Shown here in pieces: positions 20,314-30,075 of a stretch of 64,000 nt of DNA. Origin of the DNA: Andreprevotia chitinilytica DSM 18519 (GTDB lineage Bacteria; Pseudomonadota; Gammaproteobacteria; Burkholderiales; Chitinibacteraceae); contig NZ_JONM01000002.1 of assembly GCF_000711875.1 (NCBI RefSeq), forward strand, positions 376,769-440,768. Reading direction: 5' to 3'. The position numbers and the translations under genes were made by a program. Within the stretch, counting starts at the first letter, position 1. The number at the start of each line of letters is the position of its first letter. The notes beneath the pieces are model-generated. The model worked only from the letters and a program-made list of their open reading frames with translations, was not told where the DNA came from and searched no databases.

Positions 20314-20335
20314 AATGGGAATAATTCCTATTTGC
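20314..20335. promoter_or_regulatory. Probable Fur box
   Basis: The stretch GGGAATAATTCC with A/T-rich flanks (AATGGGAATAATTCCTATTT from 20314) shows the dyad GGAAT-A-ATTCC and resembles betaproteobacterial Fur operators. It lies between a siderophore receptor and a PepSY gene, where iron control is expected. Functional assignment is inference from sequence and context. Confidence 0.6.
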
Positions 20336-20458
20336 AAATATTACAATCAATCATGTTCGCGAAATCATCCAGATCCTTATCCCGCTTCTTGCCCGTTACC
20401 GCCGCCCGATCCCGCCCACCCCGTTTCCCCGTCTGTCATGCAAGCCAGGAGCTGCGTC

Positions 20459-21547
20459 ATGAAGGCGCTTAAGCCCGCTGCGCTGTGGCTGCATCGGCAG
20501 CTGGGCTTGTATCTGTCACTGTTCATGATCGTGCTGGGGCTGACTGGCGCGTTGATGGTGTTCAAGCCGGAAATCCAGCGCTTGGGGACTCCCGTTACGG
20601 CTTCCGTCGTTGGAGCGCCTGCCTACCAAGCACTGCTCGATGCCGTGCGGACCCGTTACCCACATGCCACGATCAACCTGCGTTTCGCCGCTGATCCGGG
20701 GGCTCCCGTGCGCGCGTTTGTGCGCGTCGGCGAAGAAAAACGGGTGATGACGCTGGTGGCGAGCTCCGGGGCGGTGCTCAACGATGCCGGTTCTGGCGAC
20801 GGTTTCTTTCCGTGGCTGCTCGCCTTGCATGAGGCCCTGCTGTTGGGCGAGGAGGGCAAGACGGCCGTCGGCATCATCGGCATCGGCCTGCTGCTTTGCG
20901 TGCTGGCCGGCTTGATCTTCTGGTGGCCGCGCCGCTGGCGTGGCGCGCTACGCCTGCATCCCGACACCGGTTCGTTGTCCTGGCACAAGAGCCTGCACCG
21001 GTCGGCTGGTGCGCTGGCGGCGGTTTTCTTGTTGATGTCGGCGCTGACCGGCGCGCTGCTGGTGTTCTCGAAGCCGGTACAAGGCTGGATCGATCAAGCT
21101 GCTGGTGAGCGAGCGGCCCCCAGGCTCAAGGCCTCGCCGGGCAAGGCGCTGCCACTGTCGGAACTCGTCGCCAGTGCGGATCGAGCGTTGCCGGGCGGGC
21201 GGCTGGTCGATATCCGCATACCAGCCAAACCCGGTGAGCCGTGGCAATTCCGCAAGAAATTGCCGGGCGAGATGCACCCGAACGGGCTCAGCGTGGTACA
21301 GATCGATCCGGCCAACGGCCACGTGCTGCGTAGCGAGCCGATCGACCGCGCGCCAGCTGGCCGGCGGTTGACGCAGTGGGTGTATCCGCTGCACACCGGC
21401 GAACTGGGTGGGCTGCTGCTGCGTTGCCTGATGTTTGCCGGCGCCCTGGCTGGCATTTACTTCGGCGCGACTGGCTTGTGGATGTGGTGGGCGCGTCGCC
21501 GTCGCAAAACTGCATCGCTGGCAGGCCAGCAGCACGTTGCGGCGTGA
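20459..21547 (+). CDS. PepSY-associated transmembrane protein (putative siderophore reductase)
   Basis: A 362-residue inner-membrane protein with PepSY-associated TM segments: an N-terminal helix (LYLSLFMIVLGLTGALMVF), a PepSY-like periplasmic region, a pair near residues 125-150 (GIIGIGLLLCVLAGLIFWWP), another near 185-205, and a C-terminal helix (FAGALAGIYFGATGLWMWW). The conserved HRQLGLY and HKSLHRSAG histidines are those thought to hold haem in this family. Members next to siderophore receptors are implicated in reducing ferric siderophores. The ATG at 20459 has AGGAG upstream. The shared promoter region with the receptor and the Fur box support a joint role in iron uptake. Confidence 0.82.
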   Translation: MKALKPAALWLHRQLGLYLSLFMIVLGLTGALMVFKPEIQRLGTPVTASVVGAPAYQALLDAVRTRYPHATINLRFAADPGAPVRAFVRVGEEKRVMTLVASSGAVLNDAGSGDGFFPWLLALHEALLLGEEGKTAVGIIGIGLLLCVLAGLIFWWPRRWRGALRLHPDTGSLSWHKSLHRSAGALAAVFLLMSALTGALLVFSKPVQGWIDQAAGERAAPRLKASPGKALPLSELVASADRALPGGRLVDIRIPAKPGEPWQFRKKLPGEMHPNGLSVVQIDPANGHVLRSEPIDRAPAGRRLTQWVYPLHTGELGGLLLRCLMFAGALAGIYFGATGLWMWWARRRRKTASLAGQQHVAA

Positions 21548-21574
21548 TCGGGCGTATTTGAGGGTCTGAAATGG

Positions 21575-21601
21575 CAGAAGCCCGGCATTGGGCCGGGCTT
21601 C
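21575..21601. terminator. Bidirectional terminator between PepSY gene and glnB
   Basis: AGAAGCCCGGC-ATTGG-GCCGGGCTTCT, an 11-bp perfect stem between convergent genes. Confidence 0.75.
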
Positions 21602-21620
21602 TGGTGAGGCATGCCGCTGA

Positions 21621-22414
<794 letters not shown>

Positions 22415-22501
22415 TTTTACGACTCCAATGTCATTGCGGGTTGCACGCGGCAATTGCGCGTGGAGCGAATATTAGTACGTGTCAGCTTCGATTCAGTTCA
22501 T

Positions 22502-23335
22502 ATGGTGAATATTTCCGCAGGACAGTCGGTTTCTCATTACGAGAATTTTCCGGTTGGCTCCGTTTTACTGCCAAAATGCTTTCGCAAGCCGGTAGCCAGC
22601 ATCTATCACTTCGCTCGTCATGCCGATGACCTCGCCGATGAGGGCGATGCAACATCGGCCGAGCGCCTGGCCGGGCTGGCGCAATGCCGGGCCGAGCTGG
22701 CGCTGATCGATGCGGGCGCAATGCCGCAGACGGCCCGTTATCAGGCACTGGCGCAGACCATCAAGGAATACGGCGTGCCGCTGGCGCTGTGCGGCGACTT
22801 GCTCACCGCCTTCGAGCAGGATGTGGTGAAAACACGCTATGCCGATTTTGGCGAGGTGGTGCAGTACTGTCGCCATTCCGCCAATCCGGTCGGGCGCATC
22901 CTGCTGCATATTTTCGGCGCGACCGATGAGCGCAATCTGGCGATGTCAGACGGCATTTGCACGGCCCTGCAGCTGATCAATTTCTGGCAAGACGTCGCGG
23001 TGGACTGGCAGAAAGACCGGGTTTACCTGCCGCAAGCCGATCTGGCGCGTTTTGGCGTGAGCGAAGCGCAGATCGCCAGCGGCCAGGTCGATGGGCACTG
23101 GAAGCAGTTGATGGCGTTCCAGGTCGACCGTACGCGGCGGATGCTGAAAGCGGGCGCGCCGCTGGCGAACATTCTGCCGGGGCGGATTGGCCTGGAGTTG
23201 CGGCTGACGGTGCTTGGCGGCGCGGCGATTCTCGACAAGCTGGAGGCATCCGGCTACGACATGTTCAACCATCGCCCCAAACTCGTCGCCGGCGACTGGC
23301 CGCGCATGTTCTGGCGCGCACTCACCCGCAAATGA
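22502..23335 (+). CDS. hpnC: Hydroxysqualene synthase, HpnC type
   Basis: A 277-residue trans-isoprenyl diphosphate synthase-like enzyme. HpnC converts presqualene diphosphate to hydroxysqualene in the bacterial squalene/hopanoid route. The family markers are ENFPVGSVLLPK, the first Asp-rich site HFARHADDLADEGD, and the second site NFWQDVAVDWQKDRVYLP. The usual partners hpnD and hpnE are not adjacent; a membrane-anchored nuclease gene follows 13 bases later on the same strand. The start is ATG 22502; no strong Shine-Dalgarno is visible, and a much longer in-frame extension upstream shows no family similarity. Confidence 0.88.
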   Translation: MVNISAGQSVSHYENFPVGSVLLPKCFRKPVASIYHFARHADDLADEGDATSAERLAGLAQCRAELALIDAGAMPQTARYQALAQTIKEYGVPLALCGDLLTAFEQDVVKTRYADFGEVVQYCRHSANPVGRILLHIFGATDERNLAMSDGICTALQLINFWQDVAVDWQKDRVYLPQADLARFGVSEAQIASGQVDGHWKQLMAFQVDRTRRMLKAGAPLANILPGRIGLELRLTVLGGAAILDKLEASGYDMFNHRPKLVAGDWPRMFWRALTRK

Positions 23336-23348
23336 TGGAGTGCAAGTA

Positions 23349-23960
23349 ATGGCACGCAACGGGCAAATTGGCACGCGGGAAATTCGCGCGGTGCAAACAC
23401 TGCTGACCGGGCGTAGCTGGCCGGCGCGTATCGGTGCCATCGTGGTGCTGGTGGTCTTCGCGTGGGGCTGGTGGAACCACGGCAGCGGTTCAGCCACGTC
23501 AGGCGCAATGGCGGCGGGGCAGGTGCTGAGCGGGGAAGTTGTCTCGGTCACCGATGGCGATACCGTCACCTTGCTGGATGGGGAGCAGCGGCAATACAAG
23601 CTGCGCCTGGCCTTTATCGATGCGCCGGAGAAAAGCCAGCCTTTCGGCCAAGCCGCCAAGCAACATCTATCCGATCTGGTGTATCGCAAGCGAGTCAGCG
23701 CGACGGTGATCGATGTGGATCGCTATCAGCGCGGTGTGGCCGTGATCGACGTGGCCGGTGCATCGGCGAACTATGCGCAGGTCGCGGCGGGGCTGGCTTG
23801 GCACTATCAGCGCTATGCGCGGGGCAAGCAGTCGTCAGGCGAGTTCGATCGTTTTGAAGTCGCCGAATCCACCGCGCGACAACAGCAATCCGGTCTGTGG
23901 CAGGATGCCAATCCGACTCCCCCGTGGGACTACCGCCGCGCACAGCGCAGCGCGGATTGA
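23349..23960 (+). CDS. Membrane-anchored thermonuclease-family nuclease
   Basis: A 203-residue protein: a basic N-terminus, one transmembrane helix near residues 24-40 (IGAIVVLVVFAWGWW), then a staphylococcal-nuclease domain starting SVTDGDTVTLL. The catalytic set is visible: Arg and Asp/Glu in LRLAFIDAPEKSQPFG, and the second Arg in VDRYQRGVAVI. It probably degrades nucleic acid outside the inner membrane. It follows hpnC by 13 bases and may be co-transcribed, but no functional link is evident. It ends convergent with lptM. Confidence 0.85.
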   Translation: MARNGQIGTREIRAVQTLLTGRSWPARIGAIVVLVVFAWGWWNHGSGSATSGAMAAGQVLSGEVVSVTDGDTVTLLDGEQRQYKLRLAFIDAPEKSQPFGQAAKQHLSDLVYRKRVSATVIDVDRYQRGVAVIDVAGASANYAQVAAGLAWHYQRYARGKQSSGEFDRFEVAESTARQQQSGLWQDANPTPPWDYRRAQRSAD

Positions 23961-23993
23961 TTACCAAGGGATTGCCGAGGGATTTTTGCGGGA

Positions 23994-24152
23994 TTACTTG
24001 CTCGCCGGGGCGGATGCCGGTGCGCTTGCGGTCTTGGCCGGGGCCGGGCTCTTCGGCAAATAAAGGTCGCCCTTGAAGCCGCAACCGGCGATGAATGCAG
24101 TGGCGATCAAGAGTGTGATCAGCGGAGAGACGGTGGGGATGACAACACGCAT
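23994..24152 (-). CDS. lptM: LPS translocon maturation chaperone LptM (small lipoprotein)
   Basis: A 52-residue lipoprotein. The signal sequence ends in the lipobox FIAGC, followed by the family motif GFKGDLYLP and a short Pro/Ala/Lys tail. LptM assists oxidative maturation of the LptDE lipopolysaccharide translocon. It lies divergent from cyaY; the same neighbourhood (lptM/yifL next to cyaY) is known in enterobacteria, which supports the call. The start at 24152 gives a compact lipoprotein; upstream in-frame codons overlap cyaY and are implausible. Confidence 0.88.
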   Translation of the reverse strand: MRVVIPTVSPLITLLIATAFIAGCGFKGDLYLPKSPAPAKTASAPASAPASK

Positions 24153-24216
24153 GGTCGTGGAATGATGGCAAAATCGGCATGATACGCCGCTCCTCCCTCC
24201 CTCATGTGACTTCCCA

Positions 24217-24528
24217 ATGACTGAATCCGAATTCCTCGATCTGACCGACGCCGTCTTTACCCGCATCGATACCGCGCTTGAAACCGCAGGCGTGGACGCC
24301 GAGACCCTCTTGGCGGGCAATGTGCTCGAAATCGAGTTCGATGACGGCAGCAAGATCATCGTCAACCGTCACGTGCCGAACAAGGAACTATGGATTGCCG
24401 CCAAGAGCGGTGGCTTCCATTACCGCAACGTGGATGGAACCTGGCGCAATACGCGCGACGAGGGCGAATTTTTTGCTGATCTCGCCGCTGCGGTCAGCCT
24501 GCACGCCGGTGAGGCGTTTCAGTTCTGA
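24217..24528 (+). CDS. cyaY: Frataxin-family iron donor CyaY
   Basis: A 103-residue cytosolic protein that modulates iron-sulfur cluster assembly. The acidic first helix (ESEFLDLTDAVFTRIDTALE) and the beta-sheet core with IEFDDGSKIIVNRHVPNKELWIAAKSGG are characteristic. Divergent from lptM across 64 bases that must hold both promoters. Its stop overlaps the probable CTG start of the next gene. Confidence 0.95.
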   Translation: MTESEFLDLTDAVFTRIDTALETAGVDAETLLAGNVLEIEFDDGSKIIVNRHVPNKELWIAAKSGGFHYRNVDGTWRNTRDEGEFFADLAAAVSLHAGEAFQF

Positions 24529-24944
24529 GCCTGCTCGCAGATTGGGGCTGGCTGGGCGGCTTGTTCGCTTCGGCTTTTCTCTCCGCGACCTTGCTGCCGG
24601 GGAACTCGGAGGCGGCGCTGGCCGCCTATCTGCTCAAGTGGCCGCAGCAACTCTGGCCAGCCCTGCTGATCGCAACTGTTGGCAATAGCCTGGGCGGCGC
24701 AGTGACGGTCTGGATGGGGCGACGGATTCCGACCGGCCAAATGCCTCGTCGCGTCGAGCTGCTGCAACGCTGGGGCTCGGTGCTGTTGCTGGGCACTTGG
24801 TTGCCGGTGATCGGTGATGCGCTTTGCCTGGCCGCCGGCTGGTTGCGTTGGCCGTGGCGGCGGATCTGGCCTTGGCTGATTCTGGGCAAATTTGCCCGCT
24901 ACGGCCTGATTGCTTTAGCCAGCCATGCATGGCTGGTTCATTGA
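24525..24944 (+). CDS. yqaA: YqaA-family small DedA-like membrane protein
   Basis: A protein of about 139 residues with four hydrophobic segments, close to E. coli YqaA: FASAFLSATLLPGNSE, TVGNSLGGAVTVWMGR, and LPVIGDALCLAAGWLR are shared family motifs. Related DedA proteins act in membrane lipid or drug-resistance physiology; the function of YqaA is not established. No ATG or GTG gives a full N-terminus. A TTG at 24561 would remove the residues before the first segment; CTG 24525 overlaps the cyaY stop as CTGA and has GAGG upstream, and CTG 24531 is another option. The start is therefore uncertain. Confidence 0.75.
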   Translation: MSLLADWGWLGGLFASAFLSATLLPGNSEAALAAYLLKWPQQLWPALLIATVGNSLGGAVTVWMGRRIPTGQMPRRVELLQRWGSVLLLGTWLPVIGDALCLAAGWLRWPWRRIWPWLILGKFARYGLIALASHAWLVH

Positions 24945-24963
24945 TTTGAAACGAGGAGTTCGC

Positions 24964-26439
24964 TTGAAATCCACTCGCTGCCTGAGCGCGATCGCGCTGA
25001 GTTTAGCGCTGGCCTTGCCGGCCGGTGCGGATGATCTCAACACCACCTTGCCTAGCCTGCCTGATCTGGGCGCTAGCTCGCAGGAAGGGCTGACTGGCGC
25101 GCAGGAGCGACAGATCGGTGAATCGGCGATGCGGGAAATCCGCCGCAGTGGCGAATTGCTCGATGATGCGCAAGTGCAAGCCTACGTGAACGCACTCGGC
25201 AGCAAGCTGGTGGATGCCTCGGGCTCCGATATCCAGTTCACTTTCTTCCCGGTCGACAACAAACAGGTCAACGCTTTCTCGATTCCTGGCGGGTATGTCG
25301 GCGTGAATACGGGGCTGATCGTCATGGCGCAGCACGAGTCCGAACTGGCGGCCGTGTTGAGCCACGAAATCGCGCATAACACCCAGCATCATCTGGCACG
25401 GATGGTGGAAGGGCTGCGTTTTACCCCGTGGATGATGCTGGCCTCGCTGGGCCTGGCCATCCTCGCGGCCCGGGCCGGCAATGGCGATGCTGGTATGGCT
25501 GCGGTTGCGACAGGGCAGGGCTTGGCGATTCAGAAGCAGCTCGATTTCACCTATGCATTCGAGCAGGAAGCCGACCGCATCGGCATGCAAACGCTGACCA
25601 AATCGGGCTTTGATCCGGCCGCGATGCCGACCTTCTTCGAGCGCCTGCAAAAGAGCAACCGGCTGTTCGAATCCAATGCGCCAGAATTCCTGCGCACCCA
25701 CCCGGTGACCTACAAGCGGATCGCGGATGCCGAGGCGCGGCTCAAGGATCGTGCTTACAAGCAATACCCCGATTCGGCCGATTTCCTGTTCATGCGTGAG
25801 CGGGCCCGCGTGTTGCAAGGACAGGCCAAGGAGCTGGTCGAGTACTACCAGAAGTCCTTGATCGAAAAGCGCTACACCAACCTGCCAGCCCATTTGTATG
25901 GTTTGGCGCTGGCGCAGCTGCAGGCGCATCAATTGGCAGAAGCCGAAAAATCGCTCGCGTCGGCGAAGCAGGCATTTGGCGCGAAGCACTCGCACCCGGC
26001 GCTTGAATCACTGACCGGCGACATCCAGTTGGCCGAAGGGAAGTCGCAAGATGCCGTGGCCACTTACGCCAAGGCGGTTCGCCAGTTCCCGGACAAGACG
26101 TCGCTGCGCTACGGTCAGCTCGATGCGATGCTATCCGCCGGCCAAGCGCCCGAGGCACTCAAGCTGGTGCAGGAATACGAGGTGAGCTATCCATCCGACG
26201 CACTGTTTTACCAGCGTGAATCGCGTATTCAGGAAAAGCTCGGCAAGCAGGCGGAAAAGCACAAGGCGCAGGCCGAGTACTATGCGCGGCTCAATGAAAA
26301 TGGCGCTGCGATCGAACAGCTGCAATTGGCCAAGAGTCAGCCGGGCGGGGATTTCTACTTGATGTCCGGCATCGAGGCGCGGCTGCGCGAGCTGGAAGCG
26401 CAAAACAAGCTGGATAACGAGAACAAGCCGAAGTTATAA
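24964..26439 (+). CDS. bepA: M48 metalloprotease of the BepA type with TPR region
   Basis: A 491-residue periplasmic protein that in relatives both degrades and assists outer-membrane barrel proteins such as LptD. Signal peptide (ending PAGA), then the M48 domain with zinc motif HEIAH at residues 134-138 (SHEIAHNTQHH) and the third ligand in FEQEADRIG. The C-terminal half is alpha-helical TPR (for example LYGLALAQLQAHQLAEAEKS). The start is TTG 24964 with GAGGAG five bases before it. The gene follows yqaA closely, and lptM nearby gives a local envelope theme. It ends 29 bases before the converging TolC-type gene, marking the left edge of the AT-richer island. Confidence 0.9.
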   Translation: MKSTRCLSAIALSLALALPAGADDLNTTLPSLPDLGASSQEGLTGAQERQIGESAMREIRRSGELLDDAQVQAYVNALGSKLVDASGSDIQFTFFPVDNKQVNAFSIPGGYVGVNTGLIVMAQHESELAAVLSHEIAHNTQHHLARMVEGLRFTPWMMLASLGLAILAARAGNGDAGMAAVATGQGLAIQKQLDFTYAFEQEADRIGMQTLTKSGFDPAAMPTFFERLQKSNRLFESNAPEFLRTHPVTYKRIADAEARLKDRAYKQYPDSADFLFMRERARVLQGQAKELVEYYQKSLIEKRYTNLPAHLYGLALAQLQAHQLAEAEKSLASAKQAFGAKHSHPALESLTGDIQLAEGKSQDAVATYAKAVRQFPDKTSLRYGQLDAMLSAGQAPEALKLVQEYEVSYPSDALFYQRESRIQEKLGKQAEKHKAQAEYYARLNENGAAIEQLQLAKSQPGGDFYLMSGIEARLRELEAQNKLDNENKPKL

Positions 26440-26468
26440 GTCGGCTTGTTGCGGTGCGCAGGATAGGT

Positions 26469-27896
26469 TCATTTGATCGCCCAAAGTCCTAATTTGCCAA
26501 GACTGCCCGCCAGTTTTAATCGCGCTGTTTGCCAGTTTGACAATGCCTGAACACGCTGCTGCTTGGCGCCAGCAAGATCGCTTTGCGCTTTGAGCAGTTC
26601 CAGGATATTGCCTACCCCGGCCTTGTAGCGCCCTTGCGCAACCTGATAGGACTGCGAAGAACTCGCTAATAAATAGCTCGTCGATTTGAGGTTCTCGGTT
26701 TCCGTGGTTAAAGACTGATAGCTTGTCCAGACTTCCAGTGCAACTTGCTGCTCGGTATCTTCGAGAATTGCCTCTTGCTGTGCAAGCTTGGCACGAGCGG
26801 TCTGAATCAGGTAGGCACGATTAAATCCGTCAAACAGCGGGATGCTGATTTGAATGCCGATTTTCTTGTTGAGAATAAAGGTATTCGTCGGCAGCTGCCC
26901 GACTTGATCGGTATGAGTGATGTTGCCGACCAAAGAGACGGTTGGATAAGCTGCCGCCTGGTTGACTCTTAATTCGGCGTTTGCCGCGAGTAGCTGTGCG
27001 CGCGCCGCAACCATCTTCGGATGATTTTTATTGGCATAGGCAATCAAGTTATCTAGTGATTGGACGAATTCCGTATCGGGGAGCGCCGGGTTCATCGGCT
27101 GCAATGTGAACTCGGTGTTGACTGCCAATCCCATTGCAATTGCAAGCTTTCCTTGAGCGGTTCTTAGCCCCCCCTCTGCCTTGACCCGATCCAGTGATGC
27201 TTGCGCAAATGTAGTTTGGGCGAGCAGTTTGTCGGCTAATGCCCCAGCCCCGGCAGTATATTTTGCTTCGGCGGCCATGTAGTTTTCGCGAGCAGATTTT
27301 TCTGATTGTCGACTGGCGTCCAACGCGCCTTGCGCCGATATCAAATCGAAATAATCCTGGGCGGTGTCCATAAATACTGTCTGGAGCGAGGCATTCTGCA
27401 GGGCATTCGCCGCTGCCAATAGTTGCTGATGCTTCACCAGATCATTATGCCGGGAGCCAAAATCAAAAATCAGCCAGCTTAGATCCATACTGGCATTACG
27501 TGTTGTCATGGGGGCGATCGTGCCAAATTGCGGAAATCCTTCGTATTGCGTGTTGATGTTTTCCCTGGTTACCGCATAGGTGGCATTAATCGTGGGCAGG
27601 TAAGCGGCTTCCTTAATCCCGAGTTGTGCAGCTTCATACTTCACATTTGCCCAGGCCTGTTTGGTGGCGTGATTGTGACAAAGTGCGCCTTCGATGGCGT
27701 CCAGCAGATTCAATTGCAATGCGACTGATTTGCTGGCGCACGGGTCCTGAATGGAATCCAGTAATGCGATTACTTTTTCCCGTGGGGGAAGGGTCAGATC
27801 TTCAGTGGACAACGGATCGTCAATTCTGGCTGCGTTCGCCGACGACAGTACGGAGGTCATTGAAAACACGAATAGACATTGCAGGAGTAGATTCAT
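26469..27896 (-). CDS. TolC-family outer-membrane secretion protein
   Basis: A 475-residue outer-membrane efflux/type I secretion channel. Signal peptide to SSANAA, then two repeated OEP halves of long helices: LGIKEAAYLPTINATYAV and LRVNQAAAYPTVSLVGNI start the beta-barrel portions, each followed by coiled-coil helices. It overlaps the end of the upstream peptidase-ABC gene by 4 bases (27893-27896), so the exporter is a coupled operon. It completes a tripartite channel with the ABC and HlyD-like proteins. The gene is AT-richer than its flanks. Confidence 0.88.
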   Translation of the reverse strand: MNLLLQCLFVFSMTSVLSSANAARIDDPLSTEDLTLPPREKVIALLDSIQDPCASKSVALQLNLLDAIEGALCHNHATKQAWANVKYEAAQLGIKEAAYLPTINATYAVTRENINTQYEGFPQFGTIAPMTTRNASMDLSWLIFDFGSRHNDLVKHQQLLAAANALQNASLQTVFMDTAQDYFDLISAQGALDASRQSEKSARENYMAAEAKYTAGAGALADKLLAQTTFAQASLDRVKAEGGLRTAQGKLAIAMGLAVNTEFTLQPMNPALPDTEFVQSLDNLIAYANKNHPKMVAARAQLLAANAELRVNQAAAYPTVSLVGNITHTDQVGQLPTNTFILNKKIGIQISIPLFDGFNRAYLIQTARAKLAQQEAILEDTEQQVALEVWTSYQSLTTETENLKSTSYLLASSSQSYQVAQGRYKAGVGNILELLKAQSDLAGAKQQRVQALSNWQTARLKLAGSLGKLGLWAIK

Positions 27897-30055
27897 TCCA
27901 GCACAACTTCCGGCTTGTCATCCGCTGCGGTCAAGGCGTTCGGCAGCATCACGTCGGATATGATTCTCCCGCCAAACAGCGTAATAACCCGATTTGCCGA
28001 GGCGATGGTTTCCGGACGATGGGCGATAATCACTCTGGTCATATTGAGGGATTTCACCGCAGAATTCACCTGATGTTCACAAGAAATATCCAGATGACTG
28101 GTGGCCTCGTCCAGAAAGAGTATTTTAGGGCGTTTATATAATGCTCTGGCCAGAAGAACCCGTTGTTTCTGCCCGCCCGACAATACGGTGCCCATATCGC
28201 CCACCAATGAGTTGTATCCCATGGGCATGCTGGAAATATCGGCTGCAATAGAGGCCATTTGCGCGCATTCTTCAATCCATTGCTGGTCCGCCTTCGGGTC
28301 AAAGAAACTGATATTGTCCGAGATCGAACCGGCAAATAGCACGTCATCTTGCATGACGGTGCCGACCATGCTCCGAAAGCTCGCCAGCCCCAGTTTCTTG
28401 ATGCTCACCCCTCCGATCAATATATCGCCCTTGGTGGGGGGGAGGATTCCAAGCATGACATTGATCAACGTGGTTTTGCCGCAACCGGACGGCCCTACGA
28501 TGGCCACCGATTCACCTGCAGCAATCTTGAAATTGACCCGATTAAGTATATAGGGCTCATTTTCAGCATATTGAAAACGCAGACCGATTGCTTCAATGGA
28601 TGGATCGAGCTTCGCGTCATCTGATACCAGCCGATAGCCCAGCGATTCTTCTGGATCAGTCAGTACAATATCGGCCAGCCGCTCACCATGCAGCTGGAGC
28701 ATCCTGACCTCGAAAAATTTATCAATCAGCGAGCTGACGCGATTTTCGAACTGGCCTTTGTACGAATTGAACGCCATCAATATGCCAACGGTGAAATTGC
28801 CGTCCATCACCATTTTTGCGCCTAGCCAAACGATAACGATGTTCTCCAGGCCAAAAATCACGCCATTCATGATTGAGTAAAGTATCGTCAGCTTTTGCAT
28901 GCGCAAGTCTGCATTGATCTGGTCGATAACCAGCGTGAGCCAGGTTGAGCGCCGTTCATCCTGGCGTTGAAATAACTTGATTGCCTTTATGCCGCGTACC
29001 GTTTCCATGAAATGGCTTTGCTGTTTTGCGGCATGGATGATTTGCTCTCCTGTCGCATTACGCAACGGGCGATACCATGCCCAACGTCCGAAAGCATATA
29101 AAACCATTGCGCCAGATACGATCCATGCCAGTAATGGGCTATAAATGAACATCATGACGAGCGTAACTAGCGTCATAAGGCCGTCGATGATGGCCGCGAG
29201 AAAAGAGGTGGTCAGGGTCCGTTGAATTTCATCGATCGAGCCAAAGCGGGACACGATATCCCCCAGATGCCGCTTCTCGAAGTGTTGCACGGGCAGCCGC
29301 ATCAAGTGCGTGAACACATTGGCACGCCATTGAATGTTCAGCGTGGTTCCCATGTACATCAAAACCCATGAGCGAATTGCGCTGATTGCCTGTTGCAACA
29401 ACATCAGAATGCCAAACCCGAGTGCCAAGGTGGTAAGCAAGTCGATATCTGCCGATACGATGACATTATCAATGACCCATTGCATGAAGAAGGGGCTGAC
29501 CAGCGAAAATACTTCCAGAGAGATGGCAAGCAACATGATCTGGGAAAATGATTTCCAGATGCCGCTTATCTTTCCGGTCATATCCCGCAGCTTGACGGGC
29601 GATTTTTTTTCCTGTGACTGGAATCCGGAATTAGGCCATAGCTCCAATGCCACTCCGGTAAATGCGGTAGATACTTCATGCAATTGAAGTTTTCGCAATC
29701 CAAACGCCGGGTCATGGACCGTGATGGATTCCGCGCTGACTTTTTTCAATACGACAAAGTGGTTGAAGTTCCAATGTAAAATACAAGGGAGTCTTAACTG
29801 GTCCAGCTCTTCCAGTTCCAGCTTGACTGGTCGTGCGCCAAGTCCCATCTGATCGGCGATGGTAATCAGGTGGGCTAATGTCGCGCCTTTGAGGGAGATC
29901 GTGAATTTCCGTCGAAGGGAGGCCAGATCGCTATGATGGCCATGAAATCCGGAAATCATTCCCAAGCATGAAAGACCACACTCGGCGGATTCGGTCTGAA
30001 GAATGATGGGGAGCTTTCTGTTAAGGCCAAAAGAAATCCGTTCGAGATATGACAT
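27893..30055 (-). CDS. Peptidase-containing ABC transporter (CvaB-type, double-glycine processing)
   Basis: A 720-residue bacteriocin exporter. Residues 1-125 are a C39 peptidase that cuts after Gly-Gly leaders: Gln20, Cys26 (QTESAECGLSCLGM), His99 (NHFVVL) and Asp115 (VHDPAFG) form the active site, all present. Next come six transmembrane helices (about 160-440), then the ATPase with Walker A GPSGCGKTT, signature LSGGQKQ and Walker B ILFLDEATSHLD. It would cleave the leader of the peptide at 32995 and export the core. It is 20 bases downstream of the HlyD-like gene and coupled to the TolC-like gene. Confidence 0.93.
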   Translation of the reverse strand: MSYLERISFGLNRKLPIILQTESAECGLSCLGMISGFHGHHSDLASLRRKFTISLKGATLAHLITIADQMGLGARPVKLELEELDQLRLPCILHWNFNHFVVLKKVSAESITVHDPAFGLRKLQLHEVSTAFTGVALELWPNSGFQSQEKKSPVKLRDMTGKISGIWKSFSQIMLLAISLEVFSLVSPFFMQWVIDNVIVSADIDLLTTLALGFGILMLLQQAISAIRSWVLMYMGTTLNIQWRANVFTHLMRLPVQHFEKRHLGDIVSRFGSIDEIQRTLTTSFLAAIIDGLMTLVTLVMMFIYSPLLAWIVSGAMVLYAFGRWAWYRPLRNATGEQIIHAAKQQSHFMETVRGIKAIKLFQRQDERRSTWLTLVIDQINADLRMQKLTILYSIMNGVIFGLENIVIVWLGAKMVMDGNFTVGILMAFNSYKGQFENRVSSLIDKFFEVRMLQLHGERLADIVLTDPEESLGYRLVSDDAKLDPSIEAIGLRFQYAENEPYILNRVNFKIAAGESVAIVGPSGCGKTTLINVMLGILPPTKGDILIGGVSIKKLGLASFRSMVGTVMQDDVLFAGSISDNISFFDPKADQQWIEECAQMASIAADISSMPMGYNSLVGDMGTVLSGGQKQRVLLARALYKRPKILFLDEATSHLDISCEHQVNSAVKSLNMTRVIIAHRPETIASANRVITLFGGRIISDVMLPNALTAADDKPEVVLE

Positions 30056-30075
30056 TTAGCATATTCTTTATTTGA

